64,000 nucleotides of DNA from Chalara sp. BL73 (Eukaryota; Ascomycota; Leotiomycetes; Helotiales). A program made the translations under genes and the position numbers. A model generated the notes under the pieces. That model was given only the letters and a program-made list of their open reading frames with translations. It made no database searches and was not told where the DNA came from. Positions 30,638 to 42,560 of the stretch are shown here, in pieces; the stretch's first letter is position 1; each line of letters opens with the position of its first letter. The stretch is taken from assembly GCA_918026815.1 (NCBI GenBank), contig CAKJVC010000131.1, forward strand, positions 34,775 through 98,774. Direction: 5' to 3'.

Positions 30638-31712
30638 TCACGATGTCTTAACGGCATCCTCAAACGTCCGCCCAGTCAACTTCTCGAAAGCCTCCCTATA
30701 TTTTTCGCTCGTCTCCCTCACCACATTTTCCGGCATGCTCACCCCTTGCTTTCCTTTGAGCCCCTCCTTCGACAACCAATCCCTTAACCCCTGTTTATCA
30801 AAGCTGTCCTGCTCCCGTCCAGCCTCGTACTTCTCCTTCGGCCAAAACCTCGAGCTATCCGGAGTCAACACCTCGTCGACGAGCACAATCTCGTCCGTCT
30901 CCTCATCTAGGCCAAACTCAAACTTCGTATCCGCAATGATAATTCCCTCTCGGCCGCATAATCCCGAGCTGCTGTATAGATCCTCAGTGCCAGGTCCTCA
31001 ATCCGCTTCGCATATTTGACGCCGACAATCTCTGCAGCTTGCGAAGGATGAATGTTCTCGTCGTGCTGCCCGGCGGGTGCTTTCGTGCTAGGTGTGTAGA
31101 GAGGCTGCGGAAGGGCTTGCGAATTCTGCAGGCCCGAGGGCAGGGAGATGCCGTGGACCGTGGTTGTCTTGACGTATTCTTTGTAGGCTGAGCCGGTGAG
31201 GTAGCCACGAACTATGATTTCAAGAGGGAAGATCTTGAGCTTGCGGACCTGCATAGAGCGGTTGGCGAAGAGCGCATGCTGGGATGACGGGATTGCGGAT
31301 GGGAGGATCAGGGTCAAGACTAGAACGAAATTTTTAGCACGGGTGCTTGGGGAAAAGGAAATATAAGCACCCAATGGACTGACAGTGAGTTCGCAGATTT
31401 GGGACGAGAGTTGTGAGAAGCTCGAACCAATGCACAGACATGAGGGTCAGGAGAGCTCCCTTGTCAGGTATGCCCTGGCACAGAAGTCAATATCGAGTCT
31501 AGCCGGAGGCCCGGATCTTCCTGACAGTGGAAGCGGCATAGCCAATGTTTTCGAGGACTTACGTTCTCCATAATGACATCGAAGGCTGAGATGCGATCCG
31601 AAGCTACAAACAAGAGGGTCTTGCTGTCAACTTCATACAGATCTCGGACCTTGCCCTCTGCGACTTTGGGAAGGGCATCGAGAGAGGTGTTGGTCAACGT
31701 TGTACCACCCAT
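30638..31712 (-). CDS. ADE1: SAICAR synthetase (purine biosynthesis)
   Basis: Phosphoribosylaminoimidazole-succinocarboxamide synthase, joining aspartate to CAIR in de novo purine synthesis; cytosolic. Exons (minus strand) 31563-31712, 31384-31474 and 30638-31319, with introns GTAAGT..CCAG and GTCAGT..CTAG. Family motifs: EGKVRDLYEV, ASDRISAFDV, NRSMQVRKLKIFPLEIIVRGYLTGSA, YTPSTKA, HDENI and LVDEVLTPDSSRFWP. The frame breaks after DYAAER at CCC 30945-30947 on the plus strand: one more G in the gene restores GIIIADTKFEFGLDEETDE. An ATG further upstream (31757) would add 15 residues; MGGTTLTN at 31712 fits better. Confidence 0.93.
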
Positions 31713-33455
31713 TGTGTTTGTTGATGATTTTTGCGGGGGATGAAGTTTCTCTAGCAAACAGAATGTCCCAATCGCAGGATTATAAGAACAATTCTAATGT
31801 AGATTTGAAAGGAATTACATTTGATCCAGAGGTAAACTTTCTGCTGGTGAGCTGACCCGGGGCATTTGAACCCCGCCTCCCCGCTTTCGGGGCACTTTTT
31901 TTCTTAATGCCAAGATACATCACTTGTCGGAGGTGCCCGAAGGGTCTCCGTTCAAAACAGCAACAAATGGAATCTCACATACATAAACAATACGCTTAGC
32001 CTTAATAGTAACACTTCACTGTAACCCCTTTTGCCTATATAGCGAATGCTCTTTCTAGTGTTGTTATTATGTGATATTAGACCTGGTTAGTGCAATCTTA
32101 ATATGTATAAAAAGTATGCTGGTAAGTATAACTACGAGTTTATGCATTCAAATAATTAGCAGGAATACCCCTTTTTACTCTCTGCCATTAATTTTTACAA
32201 CTTGAGATTGTGTGAGTTCCATGAAGAAAAATGTAGGCGACTATAGGTCTTATATATCGCCAGTGCTATGATGCAGCTACTTGAAAATAATACAACCATT
32301 CTTTGTTGAAGCTTAGCTTAATCTATACTGACGTTGCTTTTTCTCTAAAAGCTCTTTCAAATCTAATAGAAAGCTTTTAAGAGCTTGATTGCTGAAAATG
32401 ATGTAGACAATGGACATAACGCACAAAAAACAAGCATTTGTGAAAAAACATTGCTACTATTCTATTATTTAACGACGCAAAAACATAATAACATTAGTTC
32501 TAGTATCACACATTTTGCCATGCTGCTTTAGGCTCTCTAGCCGTACAAAATGTTCGCATACTAATTCTAGAGAGCCCCGCGCGCGAATTTAAGAGCTTTG
32601 CACAGCTTCCACACCGTTATGTATTGTAAACAGGTAAGCTTATATCAGCCCTAGCAAAAGACCAGCTCGTTGTGAAAATACTGTTCCAGGCATTTCCTGT
32701 CCGGTTTGAACTTGCAATTATTGGCTTTATGTACCTTTGGGGAGAATAAAGTTAGAATTGGGATTGGGCACTCAAATTTGCTCAAATTGTTGCGTCCACA
32801 GAGCACACTATGTAATTCTTCCCCAGCGGATACACAAAGCATGATCCGATCGTGAAGTGGCTTCTCTACTTCTACTCGATGTGTATGGAGCATGTGGTAA
32901 TGTCTCTCGGGAATGGCCATTACACAGTTTTCGGGAGCGTCGCCAAAGAAGAAATTGCAACCAATCTGTCCGACTTTTCCAAAGGAAGAATCGAAGGCTG
33001 AATGAAGGGATGTTGACTCTCGCAACATTGCTCTACTTTGCAGACCACATACTTCTAAATTTAATCATAGGCGAGACTATCCCAAGTACTTGAAAGTCAC
33101 CCGACACAACCAGCTCATCAAACACGAGCTGCTACGAATGGTTAAGTGTTGATTTATTTTACGTAACACGGATCTAATGCTATGAATTGAGAGCCTAATC
33201 ACCACTTAGAACGACGATGAAAGGAGCAATTCTTGGCAGCCAGGCGTTATAACCTCCCATTACTGGTTACCAAAAGAGATCAAACCGCGTAAGCTGCCTT
33301 TGGAAGTGTCACCCGCTCCCGAAAATCTACATACTCGTATTTCGGAGATATGCAAACATTCGGCATCGCTACCCTAGAATTCCAAATTATAGAGGTTATA
33401 AACGCAGGTTAGTCCTCTGACGAACTTCAAGCTTCAGAGCTAAATACCTATCAAC
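31713..33455. other. AT-rich intergenic region
   Basis: Upstream of ADE1 there is a CCCCGCTTTCGGGGC hairpin at about 31879-31893. Bases 32,000-32,640 are AT-rich. A 125-residue antisense ORF (32651-33028) with scattered Cys has no recognisable family, signal peptide or neighbours and is not called. Confidence 0.45.
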
Positions 33456-33685
33456 ATGAAATTCATTACTTCAGCCTTTATCCTACTTCTCACTACCGAA
33501 GTCCTCTCTTTGCCTACAGGAGACGTATGTATCAAGGGTTTGTTTGCAGCGTAACCTGACTTTTATAGGAAACTATTGCAAAGCTTCTGGCTAGAGATTG
33601 CGAGTGGCAGTACGGCACATTTTATTGTCCGTTTAATGCATGCACTATCCTTCTTAGCAACGGCGACTGCTGGTGCTGCTCCTGA
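33456..33685 (+). CDS. Small cysteine-rich secreted protein, effector-like
   Basis: Two exons, 33456-33524 and 33569-33685, with a 44-nt intron (GTATGT..ATAG) in phase 0. The product is 61 residues. The N-terminus is a clear signal peptide (MKFITSAFILLLTTEVLSLP) with likely cleavage near residue 18-20. The mature part of about 40 residues has six Cys, including a C-terminal CWCCS. Not recognised as a named family. Size, secretion signal and Cys density are those of fungal secreted effectors or antimicrobial peptides; the role is inferred. Splice sites and frame fit exactly, which supports a real gene. Confidence 0.65.
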
Positions 33686-35599
33686 ACGGAGAAGTTATGG
33701 GGATTAGGAGAATGAAGTTTAGAAGGTGCTTTGAGTGTGGTGTTAGGGTATCACATGAGTTAGGCAGTTTAAAATGAGGGAAGGGTTGGTGGAAATGAAT
33801 CCAAGAATTTTCTTCTAACTTTCTGTGAACACGTTACCAAGACCCTACAATCCGCAATGTGATAGCACAAATTGAGGAAGAGTAGAACCTTGAGCGAGAA
33901 TAGATCTTGTTTCCGACCTATTTAGAACCGAAATAGCTATTTAATCAAATCCTTACATAAAGATTACCATTAACAGCCCAGGAATTGTTTTGGGAGCACC
34001 TCAATTTGCAGTAATGGCGCTTAGGTAGCTGCAGGTAAACGACGGGCCCGAAAATATAAATGACATGCAACCAGCTGCAGGTCGTAACTCTGGAATGCTG
34101 GCTGAGAACGGGAGCGTGAAAAAGAGGCTGATGATTTATTATTACAATCCCAAACGGGCCGGATGCTATAGCGCAATAGCATTACCCCAAGGAAGGAGTC
34201 CTCGCTGGTCATAAGTACAACAAGATGGCTCTGGATAAGCTCACACTGTCGCAAAACGATGTGATCACGTTCCGTAAACCACCGTTACGTAAGCATATAA
34301 CCTACTTGCTAATTTAACCCTTGTACCACCTATGGCAATCCAATGCTAACTTCTTATCAGGTAGTAAACTCGCAAGAGTGATGAGTTGGTACAAGTAATG
34401 GGTTGGCACAAGTGGTTATACGTTGTCACGTAGAGTAATGCTAGAGCGTAGGAATAGTCAATCCCATGAGCGAAGTCAAGAATACGTTGATAATGCAAAC
34501 GCTTCCCTTCTACAATACAAAAGGATCGAAATACAAATAAATCTAGTTATAAATATAAGTTTGTTTTAAATAGCCCGACAAATAATGCATACATGCCATA
34601 CAGCCATAGAAGAATAGGTATCAGGCGTGTACAACTTAACAGGCATGGCACCAAAGCATGAGCAGCATTGATCGTACTGTAAGGAATGCTGACTGACGCT
34701 GTACAACATACCTTCCTGCTCCATTTTCTCCGGAATGAAAGCTGCTCTGTTCCGTGCAAGCTTCCGCTCCGCTGGTACGCGAGGTTGATCGCCTCCGTCA
34801 ATGGGGCATTTGTCTTCACCTGGCCATCATTACCACGTTTAAATCGGGGAAGGTGCAAAAGTCCAACTTGGGGGCACACAACATAAGTTAGCTCTCCATT
34901 CTAACATTTATTTAAACTACAACCACAAATTGACACGCTGTAGGCCGGGAAGACTCGCTCAGCCTCTTTCTTTCCCCAACGAATGTGCCTTTGAATTCCT
35001 ACAACAAACGACATGAACCTCTATGCCTCTCAGAATACGCGGACTGGCGTATTCCAAGAAATAATATTATGCGCTAGTAAATAAGATCAAAGGAGCACTT
35101 TTTGGGGGGGGGCCTTAACGACGCAGCAGGTACGGGAAAGCCCACGATTGCCCGTAACAACAACGCATCCTCTTAGAGTCGATGCATGTCCTAGACAGGG
35201 TGAAATTTCAGCTGAAAACAGTGCTGCTGGAGAGAAATTTGTCGAGAGTGGCTGTGACAATCCTGGTTTTTGTACTGCAAAGCTGTTAGGAGTGATAGAC
35301 AGCACAAATGACTTTGTTAATATTTCGATATACATTGGTAATATTACCCCAACACTAGCAGCGAGTAGTTGCAAGCCACATAGATGTTTTCTACATCTCA
35401 TCGCTTTACATATGGATGGAATTATCTTCTTCAACAAGACTCTCATGCTTCCTTATGGGTACGCTTATATATGATAATAGATCTAAACGGTCACCATTCA
35501 CTACAAAGTCTTCAAACCAGAAAAATAGCTAATGGGTATTTCGAAAGCCAGTGGTTGATCCTCCGCCAGCTCGTTGGGTTTCTTACAAAGAAGTATATT
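33686..35599. other. Intergenic, no supported gene
   Basis: Several ORFs of 60-119 codons on both strands overlap one another (for example 35087-35446 minus and 35148-35474 plus) without recognisable domains or splice context. Confidence 0.4.
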
Positions 35600-35945
35600 A
35601 TAACTCCCAACAGGCTAAACATGTCTCGATGTTCACTCCATAATGACCTGAGGCGCTTGTATGAAAATAGTCTTGAGATCCATATATGTCTTGAACCTCT
35701 TTTATAGTATCTTTCTGCGTCCGTCGAGTTTCTGCTGAGCCACCATGATCGAGGTTCGTCCCCCCGAAGCTCCAATTCGTCTTCACGGATGCCTTGAGCG
35801 ATGGATTTCCCATCCTGGCCGGACAGATTGTGTGTGAAAGGCATGCCTGGATTGACACGAGAAACCACTGCTTCCTTAATCATCAAGTGCGATCCATATC
35901 CCGTTTTGAAATTCCAATCGCCTTTACCACCAACGTAGAATTTGG
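35600..35945 (-). pseudogene. Decayed coding fragment, unknown family
   Basis: On the minus strand a coding-like stretch (KFYVGGKGDWNFKTGYGSH, then EAVVSRVNPGMPFTHNLSGQ) is followed, after a frame change, by TNLDHGGSAETRRTQKDT. The run of sense codons rich in charged residues suggests a former gene piece. It has no start and no recognised domain. Confidence 0.3.
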
Positions 35946-36473
35946 GCTTAGGTTGCTTTTTTGAATTTTATGGTCAGCTTGTTCTCCTGCGTTATTTGTT
36001 TCAGTCGGTTTATACCTTCCTATGAGCCGTCAGGGCCCACTTTCTCGAGCTTTCGTGGCGATTATCCTTAGAGTGCCAGTTGTATTAGTCACAAGGAAGC
36101 TTAGCTCTCAAATAGAGAACTCACTTCTCTGATAATTTTAGTGAACCACCTCATCATCTAGTTCAAAAAGTGCTGTGAGAGTCAAGATAAGGTTACTAAT
36201 TTCTTGGCGATTCTACTCGCAGATTACAATCATAGACAGAGAATAATGCCACGTCAGACGTGCTTTAACGATTATTTATTCCCATTCCGCTTTGAGGAGA
36301 GGCGCCAGTCAAGTGTGCAGGTGGCTTTTCAGCTCCTCGGCCTTGTCCGGTGCGAAGGTTCATTCTTCAACTGATCATTCATTACTGTACAAGGACAATC
36401 ACTCAGCTTTATGATCATGATGTTCGCAATCAATATCTCTCAAAATTGTAAATAATTCTCGGACGAAATGTTA

Positions 36474-36668
36474 TTACGCTTGAACTAGTGGTGATGTCTG
36501 ATCTGGAGAGTGGAGAGGAATCTTCGCATGGGGCGCCATCTTCACCACAGCGTCGTGTCCGAATACTTTAATCATTGAGTCTTCGCCAATGGCTATGGAA
36601 GCATCGTTCAAACTTGAGTAATAGCGACAGTGAAGCAACCAGCGAGGTTGAATGTAAGGCAGTTCCAT
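36474..36668 (-). pseudogene. Possible kinase-like N-terminal fragment
   Basis: A 64-codon ORF with SSLNDASIAIGEDSMIKVFG and AVVKMAP, which resembles the first strands of aminoglycoside-phosphotransferase-like kinases. It ends abruptly and has no catalytic motifs. Weak call. Confidence 0.25.
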
Positions 36669-36721
36669 CGAGATTCACCAGAAAAAAAAAATACTAAAGT
36701 CCAAAGTGGACCATATTATTC

Positions 36722-37683
36722 CCGATGACGGCAAAAATGTTAGAGATGGCTATCCTGCCTACTCTTTGCTACCTGGACGCCCTCTGAATTCTAAACTTTT
36801 CGTCGCTTTCGAACACTACGCATGCGCATGCATCTCATCAAGCAAGGCGAGATCTCTATACTTGAGGACGAATTGAGTGAGCTCGATGAAGATGAACAAA
36901 GTGAGATGTTCCTGGGAAGTTCTCGTCAAGATGTAAATCAAGCAAGGAGATCTGTGCTTAAAAAACTTGATGAAGGATTTAAAGCATACAGTGTGAATAA
37001 TTTATTACTTATTATTTATTTACAACAATTGTGTATTTGAGTGTATTTTGACAAGGGCCGCATCCAGATGACTTTCTCCAAAGAAGCTAGTGGGCTTTGA
37101 ACGCACCGGGGCCGGCAGTGAGGGATCTTCATTCGCAGCTGAATTGGCTCTGGGCAAAAGGGTCCATAGCTCGGAAAGAAATAGCATATATCAATGCTGG
37201 GGACCGCGAGCTATTAACTATAGGTCTCATCAAAGGCCGAGGTATGGCGAAAGTTGCCCATGTCGTAGAAATCTTAGTCAAAAATATCTATCGACTTGGC
37301 TACAAGGCGAACTCCACCAGTCTTCTAATACACTTGGGTTAACATCATAGTCTTCCTAGTTCTTTTCTCATAGATCTGTTAGCAGTTCAGACAGTCTGTC
37401 AATCTCCAATGCATTCGTCAGGAGTGCTGCGCGAGCTCTGGCCGCCTCTTCGGCTATCGTTTTACTGCTCGTACCAGTCATTGTGCTGAACGCGGTGACA
37501 AGAACGATTTTTCGTTTCATTATCCTGTTTGTATCTGCGACAATGTTTGTTTTGGCTGTTACTATTGCTAGTCAGGCATCCTTGGGGGAGATCTTCGCCA
37601 CAGGAGCCACTTATACAGCCGTTTTGGTAGTTTTTGTGTCGGGAAATGGTGTTTCCGGCCAGTCTATACAGAATACCAGTTGA
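36722..37683 (+). pseudogene. DUF6594-like membrane protein, probably broken
   Basis: Pieces in order fit a fungal DUF6594 protein: DGYPAYSLLPGRPLNSKLFVAFEHYA, a Glu/Leu-rich helix (GEISILEDELSELDEDEQSE), a middle part (RPHPDDFLQRS, PGPAVRDLHSQLNWL) and a C-terminal pair of membrane helices (IVLLLVPVIVLNAV, FIILFVSATMFVLAVTIAS) with AVLVVFVS at the end, stop at 37681-37683. A frame change at the GCATGC repeat (about 36820-36833), an in-frame TAG near 37084 and a further stop after IHLG (37340) break it. Function of the family is unknown. Confidence 0.5.
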
Positions 37684-39154
37684 ATGTTTCATCAACAAAC
37701 CAGTAGAAAATCCAGACCGGTTTTGAGCACTTTGATGGAGCCTTTACATCCTAGTGTAAAACTTCACAAATTTTAAACATTGGTTTTCCACTGACACCGA
37801 TTTCGAATTCTACGGGACCTGCCTTCTGGCTATGGGTTGTATTTGAAGTTATGAAGTTTAGCATAGCCTCGTGCGATGCAACAATGCCTTGTATCGAAGA
37901 AAGGCCTCAAATTCTCTTGAAAGTGAACCTATGTTCTGTAGTATATATTAGTACTAAAAGACTAATGCGAGCTTGCTACATGCTGACATTATGCAGAGAA
38001 AAACTCTCTATCTCCCTCTATGATTCCCTTGCAATATTTGTGAATCACTAATCCAAGAACCAATAGAAAAAGACAAGTATAGTCTTCTAGATTTTTGATA
38101 TTGCCGATTCCAGTCTTGCTGGCCATACGTTTGGCGCAATTGACCTAAAATTAGGTCTTGTAATCAGATTATTCGAGTCAATAAGCTTTTACAGACGCAC
38201 CACAAGGTGATCACGAGAAAGCCATGAAGGTGGATGTGGCACATGCCACCCTGCAGCCAACGGGACTAAAATCTCTATGCAGTGCCTAGTCACCGAATTC
38301 TATGCTTCCATAGGTGATGGCTTGAGAAAGAAGAACCCCTTCAGCATGTATCTCAATAGAAAGATGCCCAATCATAGCCCTGCTTCACAAAAGCTCTAAT
38401 AATACAGTTTCTCTTGTATACGATCATCAAATGAGCTATGTAGGCAGTACTCAACGCTTCTCATCATACATCAACGAATATCAGACCAAACATGGACATC
38501 AAACATGTTAAACAGCTCTCAAGGGCTGCGATTACTTAGTCGCCCTCGCCCACTATCGTGAAGTTCCCTAACCTAGAAGATGCAAATAAGATTATCGACA
38601 ATGGTCTGGTTTGTCATGGTGATGCATTCCAGTGTGAGAGATAGGACTGACAGTGTCAACTGAAGCAATGATAGAGGTGTCAAAAATATAGTTACAAAAA
38701 GAATACAGTGTAAAGTCAGCACAGTATGTGGATATTGAGCAAAATCGCACAGCTCAAAATATTGCCCCAATAAGCTCGACAAGTCCGCCATACGGAAATG
38801 CGCAATATGCAAGGGGGTGCGCTGAAGGTTTCGTTTTCCAGCGATACCGAATTTGCTAATATCAACGGCGTTGAGGCTGCTGTCCTCATTTGTTCTTTCC
38901 TGAGTCTATCCGAGCCCGCGTATGAAGAGGTGAAGTGAGAATCTCCTGGATCCACCAATCTTGATTAAATGGAAAGCCAATGAGAGCGCCTTGATTCTCC
39001 AGAAGTGCTAGAATCCCAAGTTGATAAGTTGCTTCCATATTACCAACGGAGCTAATTCAGCGACGTATTTTCTAATCAGAATTAACGTATCAAGCTTTCC
39101 AGCGAAGGATACCTTTATAACTACACTGCTCTAGACTTAACGAGGGCATGGTTA
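37684..39154. other. Intergenic, no supported gene
   Basis: Moderately AT-rich. No domain, splice structure or secretion signal recognised in the short ORFs. Confidence 0.4.
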
Positions 39155-40310
39155 TCATGTCGAAAGCTTACAGCTTTCGGGACGTACTATCACTGCCTGG
39201 CCTAACTCAATGTCTTGCACTCCCATCCTAGGGATACCAACCTCGCCTATCACCATATTACTCCCAGTACTCTCAAGACCCTCATTGTAAAGCGAAGGGC
39301 AGTTCCTGTTTTTGGACAGTAGCTTTTCCCGGCGGACTGGGAGGAGAGGTCTTAGGCGTTGCAGAAGTTGTTCAGTTGGAGATTTGAGGTATGGAATCGA
39401 GGCTGCCGTGATACCAATGACCTCTTCAAGCTTACACCATAAAGCGCCAATAATTGTGTTGCGGAGCGGGTCGGGATCATGGTGGTAAAACATGTTGTGC
39501 GACAGCCTCATAATTGCGGCCATTGTAGCAGTAAGCCCCATCGACATAAGTATGCCGACTACGACCTTTTCAAAGACTGGCCTACGTAACCGCCAAACAA
39601 ATGTAAGCGGTATTAAGGAGAAGGTTAGGTCAACCCCAACGCTAATCCCTAACGTAAAGTAGTGTTAGCCGTCTCATTATGTTCTATTTATTTGCTAGGA
39701 GTACTTACCGGTGTATACATAACCCCAAACTGCCACTGTCTCCTCCCGCTTGCACTTTCGGTTGCGGACGCCCTCCCAATCCCAGTTCGCGCGGACCGGA
39801 GTACAGGCAGTTAGCGTCCAGGTAATGCCAAACACAGCGAGAAAAACTTGGGACGAAATTATCCCCCAAAGTAACCACTTCCAGGCGCGAGCAGTTTTGA
39901 GCCGAAGGAGCAGAAAGGCCACAGACACTCTCATCATAGCCAGTCCCAAGTACCATGCAAATACTTGCAACAAAAAGTAAAAGGAGTTTTTGGTAATGTC
40001 TTGCTTAGAGACGTAGATTACACGCCGGCCCACTCCATACTTGCACGCTATGACTAGCAATGCATAGCCCACGATGGAGCAAACCTGTATTAGGAAGTTG
40101 TTAACATTGGTAGTCTAAAGATAGAGTAGATTCGAGTACCTCGGCTAAAGTGATAGAGTAGTCGTCCCAGCTTAGCTTATTGTGAGGTCGAACACGTGAA
40201 TATATTCGGGCAACGTAGATGGGGAAGCCTATTCCCATAATAATGCCGACTGGCACAAGAAGTTTGGGTGCAATGGAATCGTTAGGAGGTTGGCTACTGG
40301 GAATATCCAT
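39155..40310 (-). CDS. Fungal rhodopsin-family (PTH11-like) 7TM protein 1
   Basis: Integral membrane protein of 346 residues from three exons (40140-40310, 39709-40084, 39155-39648) with introns GTACTC..ACAG and GTAAGT..TTAG. Frame is continuous. Family features: KLSWDDYSITLAE after helix 1 (the conserved WDD motif), seven hydrophobic helices, the conserved Cys before the W of LTACTPVRANWDW, the ISVGVDLTFSLIPLTFVWRL helix and the final cytosolic tail. The family includes the PTH11 receptor of Magnaporthe; ligands are mostly unknown. Two related genes follow at 42.6 and 46.0 kb. Confidence 0.85.
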
Positions 40311-41724
40311 GGTCGTATAAGAATAATGGAAAGTCTAAGTTCTCTTGGAGAGCAACTGGCAATGGCATTTGGATAGTTTAGAACTAAATTGCATCCTTCG
40401 ACCTATATAGAGAACGGAGGCGATTTTGAGCCCAGCTCCCGGGTGAGCGTCCGCGAAAGAGGCGTCTCGGGGGCGACCAGTAATGTCATAACACAGTCTT
40501 CTCTTCGAGCAGTGTGATTGCAAGTTATGAGTGAATTGAATTGAACTGTCTTACACTGTGGCCATAAGAGCGCCGCATGTGAGATCTGACAGAATTGCAA
40601 ATAGGAGTCAAGTGGCTTTCATTAGAATTGGGGAGCTGGGCAATACACACAAGCGAGACGGTCGCCGAACGGAAGTCTCACTTTCCCATTACCGGCTACA
40701 CGACCAGGCACCCGTACCAATAACAAGCTCTGAAAACTCAAAAACAAACAATTTTATGATTTGCCCTTAAATTTCCTTTTCCGCAACACGCGTGCCTTAT
40801 ATCTCAACACGAACAACTCTGTACGCGTGTTTAATGCGCTAAACTCAAGTTTTACACTTGATAGGCTAATAACTGTAATTGAGCGCATTAATCATTTTGT
40901 AGGAAGCTATGATTTTCAGGTTGGTTATTGAGACATTTGTGGTTGAAATTAGCCGTAGCTTTTGGCGGCGTTTTTGACTGGTGTTGGGGTGATACGAACT
41001 GCGGTATCTTCTTCTGGCTTGTAAAACTAATGGTTGATATGGATGTTCTGGCGTGCCAATCACCGGCCGCATATAGTAACATGTGGGTGGAAATAAACTT
41101 TCAAAGGTTTGTGCGGCTGAAAGAATCCAAAGATCTGGGACGATCTGAGATCTCGGATGCGAGATCCGCCCTTTCGATCATTGAAAGAACAGATGCTCGT
41201 GAATATCGCAAGTTACTTAGTCTCCTAAACTTTTTATGATTATTTTCGAATTTTTCTTTTAAAAAGAAAACGTTTACGCGGTCCTAGACTCTCGTCCGCC
41301 CATTAAATAAAGTTTGCATTACTGTACAGTAGGGATGAACAGGTTATGCATGCAATAGTCCTTTTCAAGCCCCACCTTTCTTCTGTTGCACGAGTCAACA
41401 GCACAGGGTGCACGGACTCTGAGCCAATGCTAATCGATAAATGCCAAGAACCTAACCTGACCAGACTATGTTGCTCGTGCCACCAACGGAGAAACCCGTA
41501 ACGAGGACTGTACTTTTAGTTTTGCTTTCGTGCATAGCATTATTATTGTCGGGAAATCTTAGTTACTTATTTCGATGTTTGGGGGATACATCGCCTAATT
41601 TTTTAAAAAAAATTTAAACTACGAATCAGCCTAGTTGAAGTCCATATCCTCGCATTTTGTCAAGGGCTTACTGGATCGTTCTTGGGAGAAAAATGGGCCG
41701 TGATTTGCCGTCGTACGTGTCGAA

Positions 41725-41788
41725 GTTGGCGTTTATAAGGCGCAATAGCATATTGACCAGAAGCTGTTGCGTTTTAGTTTTTGATAGT
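41725..41788 (+). pseudogene. Decayed fragment, copy 1 of a repeated peptide
   Basis: It encodes SKLAFIRRNSILTRSCCVLVFDS, closely similar to the peptide at 42227. The surrounding DNA has no continuing frame. Confidence 0.35.
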
Positions 41789-42226
41789 AATAGGTCGGGT
41801 TTGCGCTTGGCGTAGTAGTAAACATAATAATAAAACTCGACGTTATACTATTTGCTTTGTGTTGCTTCGTTTGTATAAAGTGATATTCCAATTCTCTGCT
41901 TTTTCGCCAAGGCCTCTAAAAAGTCACATGTACTAAAAACGTTACATTTCAGCGCTATCAGCCTAAAATTCCTGAAGCTGTAAGCGTTGCAAGCCTAAAC
42001 AAGCTTTTGATTTTCGACCGAGCGTCCAAAAACTTGAGACATTCTGGGGACCTCCTGGAAACAGAGCAGGAGGGGACGATCACTTTAAGCGAGTCATCAA
42101 CTTGGAAGGCTTGTTACTTTGAAAGCAATCGGTGATTGCTATCGTACGGTAATACTAACAAGGTAGAATATATAGCGTACTTCGAAGAACAGACTACGTA
42201 TTAATGCGTAGTATTCTTGGGGGGTT

Positions 42227-42430
42227 GTGTTCAAATTAGTATTTATAAAGCGTAATAGCACATTGACCAAAGGCGGCTACTCTTTGGTCTTTGACGGCGA
42301 GACCGCCGCAATGATTCGGAATCACTTAGTGGATAATCCCGCATTACTCGCCTCTACGGAACCACCAAATAAGCTTTATTCGAGGGGTAGATGGGTAGAG
42401 GGGCGGAGGGGCCACGGGGGATACGTCTAA
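42227..42430 (+). pseudogene. Decayed fragment, copy 2 of a repeated peptide
   Basis: It encodes FKLVFIKRNSTLTKGGYSLV followed by FDGETAAMIRNHLVDNPALL, related to 41725. No start or domain is recognised. Two copies 0.5 kb apart suggest an old local duplication of a gene end. Confidence 0.35.
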
Positions 42431-42560
42431 GCAACTGCCATATGTTCCATCGAATATCTGCAGCGGACTTATTAGGATGCAGCACAACCTCTCGCCGCTC
42501 AACGACTTGAAGTACCGGTAACTGAGGATTCCATTTAATCTGCCGATATAGGTTGTCCAT

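Larger units (their letters stand above)
40311..42560. other. Intergenic with two decayed related fragments
   Basis: No intact gene. It holds the two related fragments annotated at 41725 and 42227. An ORF at 40928-41239 (103 codons) has no recognisable features. Confidence 0.4.

Noticed and set aside
32651..33028. Minus-strand ORF of 125 codons with Cys residues
   Set aside because: No recognisable domain, signal peptide or splice context; overlaps another ORF on the plus strand.
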